Shown here: piece by piece, positions 62,546-64,000 of the stretch
Layout: each line of letters starts with the position of its first letter
How positions within the stretch are numbered: the stretch's first letter is position 1
NCBI RefSeq assembly: GCF_002240035.1
Contig: NZ_CP016397.1
Coordinates: 434,001-498,000, forward strand
Direction of reading: 5' to 3'
Length of the DNA stretch: 64,000 nucleotides
Origin: Legionella clemsonensis
GTDB lineage: Bacteria > Pseudomonadota > Gammaproteobacteria > Legionellales > Legionellaceae
Made by a program: the position numbers and the translations under genes
The notes under the pieces: model-generated
What the model was told of the DNA's origin: nothing
The model's input: only the letters and a program-made list of their open reading frames with translations
Databases searched by the model: none

Positions 62546-62771
62546 GGCTCTTTAATACAGTAGCACCCTTCATAGTAATGTGCTTAGCTTGATTACTCTT
62601 AAAATAGTATAAAGGAAATATATTGGCAAAATTTGTAATTGTTAGGGGCAAAAAGAGAGTTAAAGAGCTCTCTATTCCTAGATACTGCGGCATATTTGCC
62701 GGATGTTAGCTTGGCTTATAAACTCATAGCTGATGCGGAACAAGCCGCAGTACGTAGGGAATTAAAGAGCC
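62546..62771. repeat. Nested inverted repeats between DUF2267 and alcohol dehydrogenase genes
   Basis: An 11-base perfect inverted repeat GGCTCTTTAAT (62546-62556) and ATTAAAGAGCC (62761-62771) bounds a 226-base stretch that also contains an inner 9-base pair TACTGCGGC (62683-62691)/GCCGCAGTA (62744-62752) and a small hairpin AGAGAG/CTCTCT (62654-62673). Target-site duplications were not seen. It may be a decayed MITE-like element or a structured 3' region shared by the convergent genes. Confidence 0.35.
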
Positions 62772-62772
62772 T

Positions 62773-63822
62773 TCAGTTTTCTAAAGAAGCGATATCAATA
62801 ACAAAACGATAACGGACATCACTCTTTAAGACGCGTTCATAAGCCTCATTGACTTTTTGAATAGGAATCAATTCAATATCTGCTGTGATGTTATGTTTAC
62901 CACAAAAATCCAGCATTTCTTGTGTTTCCTGAATACCACCGATTAAGGAACCTGCCAGACTACGGCGGCCAAAAATAAGTGGCACGGCATTAACGGGCAC
63001 ATTATCATCGGGTACACCCACGACAACCATCGTGCCATCACGCTTCAACAACGCCAAATATTGATTCCAATCAATGCCCGTAGAGACGGTGCAGATAATT
63101 AAATCAAAACTGTCCGCCAATTTTTGAAAGGTGGTTGTGTCGGAGGTCGCATAAAAATGATTAGCACCCAAGCGTTTACTATCTTCCTGTTTTCTATTGG
63201 AATGACTTAAGACAGTCACATCAGCACCCATGGCATGGGCAATTTTTACCCCCATATGACCCAAGCCCCCTAAACCTACAATGGCCACTTTTTTGCCTGG
63301 GCCTGCTTTCCAATGATTAAGAGGTGAATAAAGTGTAATGCCTGCACAGAGAAGTGGGGCAGTGGCATCCAGCGGCAAGTGATCTGGGAGACGCAAAACA
63401 TAATCTTGATTAACAACAATCTGCGTTGAATATCCACCTTGGGTGAGACGGCTGCCGTCACGCTCCATACCATTGTAAGTAGGGGTTAAACCTTCAGCAC
63501 AATACTGCTCGAGTCCTTCTTCACAACTATGGCAATGGCGACAAGAGTCCACAATACAACCTATGCCAACATGGTCGCCGGATTTAAAATTGTTAACATT
63601 TTTACCTACTTTGGTGACTACACCAGTGATTTCATGCCCCGGCACCATGGGGAAAAGAGCCCCTCCCCATTCATCACGAACCTGGTGAATATCCGAATGA
63701 CAAATACCGCAATAATGAATATCAATTAAGACATCATTATCACCCACGTCTCGTCGCTCGAAGGAATAGGGCTTTAAAGGAGCTTTTGCAGCAGAGGCAG
63801 CATAACCTTTCACAGGAATCAT
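62773..63822 (-). CDS. NADP-dependent alcohol dehydrogenase (YahK/CAD-type aldehyde reductase)
   Basis: A 349-residue zinc-containing medium-chain dehydrogenase. Zinc ligands and coenzyme site are visible: CGICHSDIH with catalytic Cys, GHE in VPGHEITG, the structural zinc cysteines in [15 protein letters not shown], and the Rossmann GLGGLGHMG near residue 180. It matches aldehyde reductases such as YahK/Ahr of the cinnamyl alcohol dehydrogenase group, which reduce aldehydes with NADPH. A palindrome upstream of its start looks like an operator. The gene stands alone. Confidence 0.92.
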   Translation of the reverse strand: MIPVKGYAASAAKAPLKPYSFERRDVGDNDVLIDIHYCGICHSDIHQVRDEWGGALFPMVPGHEITGVVTKVGKNVNNFKSGDHVGIGCIVDSCRHCHSCEEGLEQYCAEGLTPTYNGMERDGSRLTQGGYSTQIVVNQDYVLRLPDHLPLDATAPLLCAGITLYSPLNHWKAGPGKKVAIVGLGGLGHMGVKIAHAMGADVTVLSHSNRKQEDSKRLGANHFYATSDTTTFQKLADSFDLIICTVSTGIDWNQYLALLKRDGTMVVVGVPDDNVPVNAVPLIFGRRSLAGSLIGGIQETQEMLDFCGKHNITADIELIPIQKVNEAYERVLKSDVRYRFVIDIASLEN

Positions 63823-63854
63823 GGTGATTATCCTTATCTTAAATTTTAGCGAAA

Positions 63855-63874
63855 ATATACACTATAGCGTATAT
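63855..63874 (-). promoter_or_regulatory. Operator-like palindrome in the alcohol dehydrogenase promoter
   Basis: ATATACACTATAGCGTATAT reads almost the same on both strands (18 of 20 positions symmetric). On the minus strand TTGAAA lies 17 bases from GATATA, which overlaps the palindrome, giving a -35/-10 pair about 40-70 bases before the ATG. A repressor such as a TetR-, MarR- or HxlR-type aldehyde sensor bound here would block transcription; no regulator gene is adjacent in the window. Confidence 0.45.
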
Positions 63875-63960
63875 CGGAATTTTTTAAACGAATTTCAAAC
63901 ATTAGAATTGTAATCTGTGACAAGGTTTCTCTTTGCCATCAGCGTGACTTTAAAGAAAGC

Positions 63961-63977
63961 AGCAAAATAATTTTGCT
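63961..63977. repeat. Short perfect palindrome near window end
   Basis: AGCAAAATAATTTTGCT is an exact 17-base inverted repeat (8-base arms) beyond the alcohol dehydrogenase promoter. It may be an operator or terminator stem for a gene outside the window; not interpretable further. Confidence 0.3.
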
Positions 63978-64000
63978 AAATTGTGCAATAAAGGTACCAA

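Overview
The window is a chromosomal segment of a low-GC gammaproteobacterium, almost certainly a member of the Legionellaceae (Legionella/Fluoribacter/Tatlockia group). The evidence is the gammaproteobacterial division and cell-wall cluster, smg next to dprA and topA, def-fmt-rsmB, and many eukaryotic-like or family-specific genes (a Ser/Thr kinase, two patatin phospholipases, an F-box-like/RCC1 protein, several large orphan proteins) of the kind Legionella exports through its Dot/Icm type IV system. No species assignment is possible from sequence alone, and export of any protein here is inference.

Region by region. 0-15.1 kb: the 3' end of smc, zipA and a DUF167 gene, then a dcw cluster in the order murF-mraY-murD-ftsW-murC-murB-ddl-ftsQ-ftsA-ftsZ-lpxC, with tight or overlapping junctions; murE and murG are missing from it. 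15.2-18 kb: a Coq4-like gene, a hotdog thioesterase-like gene and an orphan protein with acidic repeats. 18-21 kb: dciA, a PH-domain membrane protein coupled to a small-molecule kinase, and an AraC/GyrI-type regulator. 21-22.2 kb: a decayed patch holding an IS1182-like transposase remnant, a frameshifted hicA toxin and an intact hicB antitoxin behind a good promoter. 22.7-31 kb: housekeeping genes maf, topA, smg, dprA, def, fmt, rsmB and a CPBP-family membrane protein. 31-36.2 kb: accessory genes including a small double-glycine-leader peptide, a protein kinase, a LuxR remnant, an orphan with a CheD/CNF-like Cys-His pattern, and a patatin. 36.4-43 kb: parB, a PBP4-type carboxypeptidase with an extra C-terminal domain, a 1201-residue orphan and a Cys-rich lipoprotein. 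43.3-48.4 kb: FlhB-like and FliK-like genes, then a fused alpha/beta 2-oxoacid dehydrogenase E1 translationally coupled to a glutaryl-CoA dehydrogenase-like enzyme. 48.7-56.6 kb: accessory DNA with three copies of a palindromic repeat element whose ends carry nested tandem duplications, a second patatin, a second double-glycine peptide, orphan genes and a pseudogene for a small secreted protein. 56.7-64 kb: an alsS-DoxX-CMD operon, a DUF4239 gene, the F-box-like/RCC1 gene, a small Cys-rich protein, DUF2267, and an alcohol dehydrogenase with an operator-like palindrome.

The least explained items are the repeat elements with progressively truncated duplications at both edges (about 48.8, 50.8 and 52.9 kb), two overlooked small genes with bacteriocin-type double-glycine leaders (31549..31725 minus; 50110..50277 plus), the HicA gene killed by one missing base beside an intact antitoxin, the CheD/CNF-like orphan whose apparent membrane anchor lies in another reading frame, and the E1 fusion/glutaryl-CoA dehydrogenase pair that suggests a 2-oxoadipate pathway. 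No tRNA, rRNA, CRISPR array or intact insertion sequence was seen.
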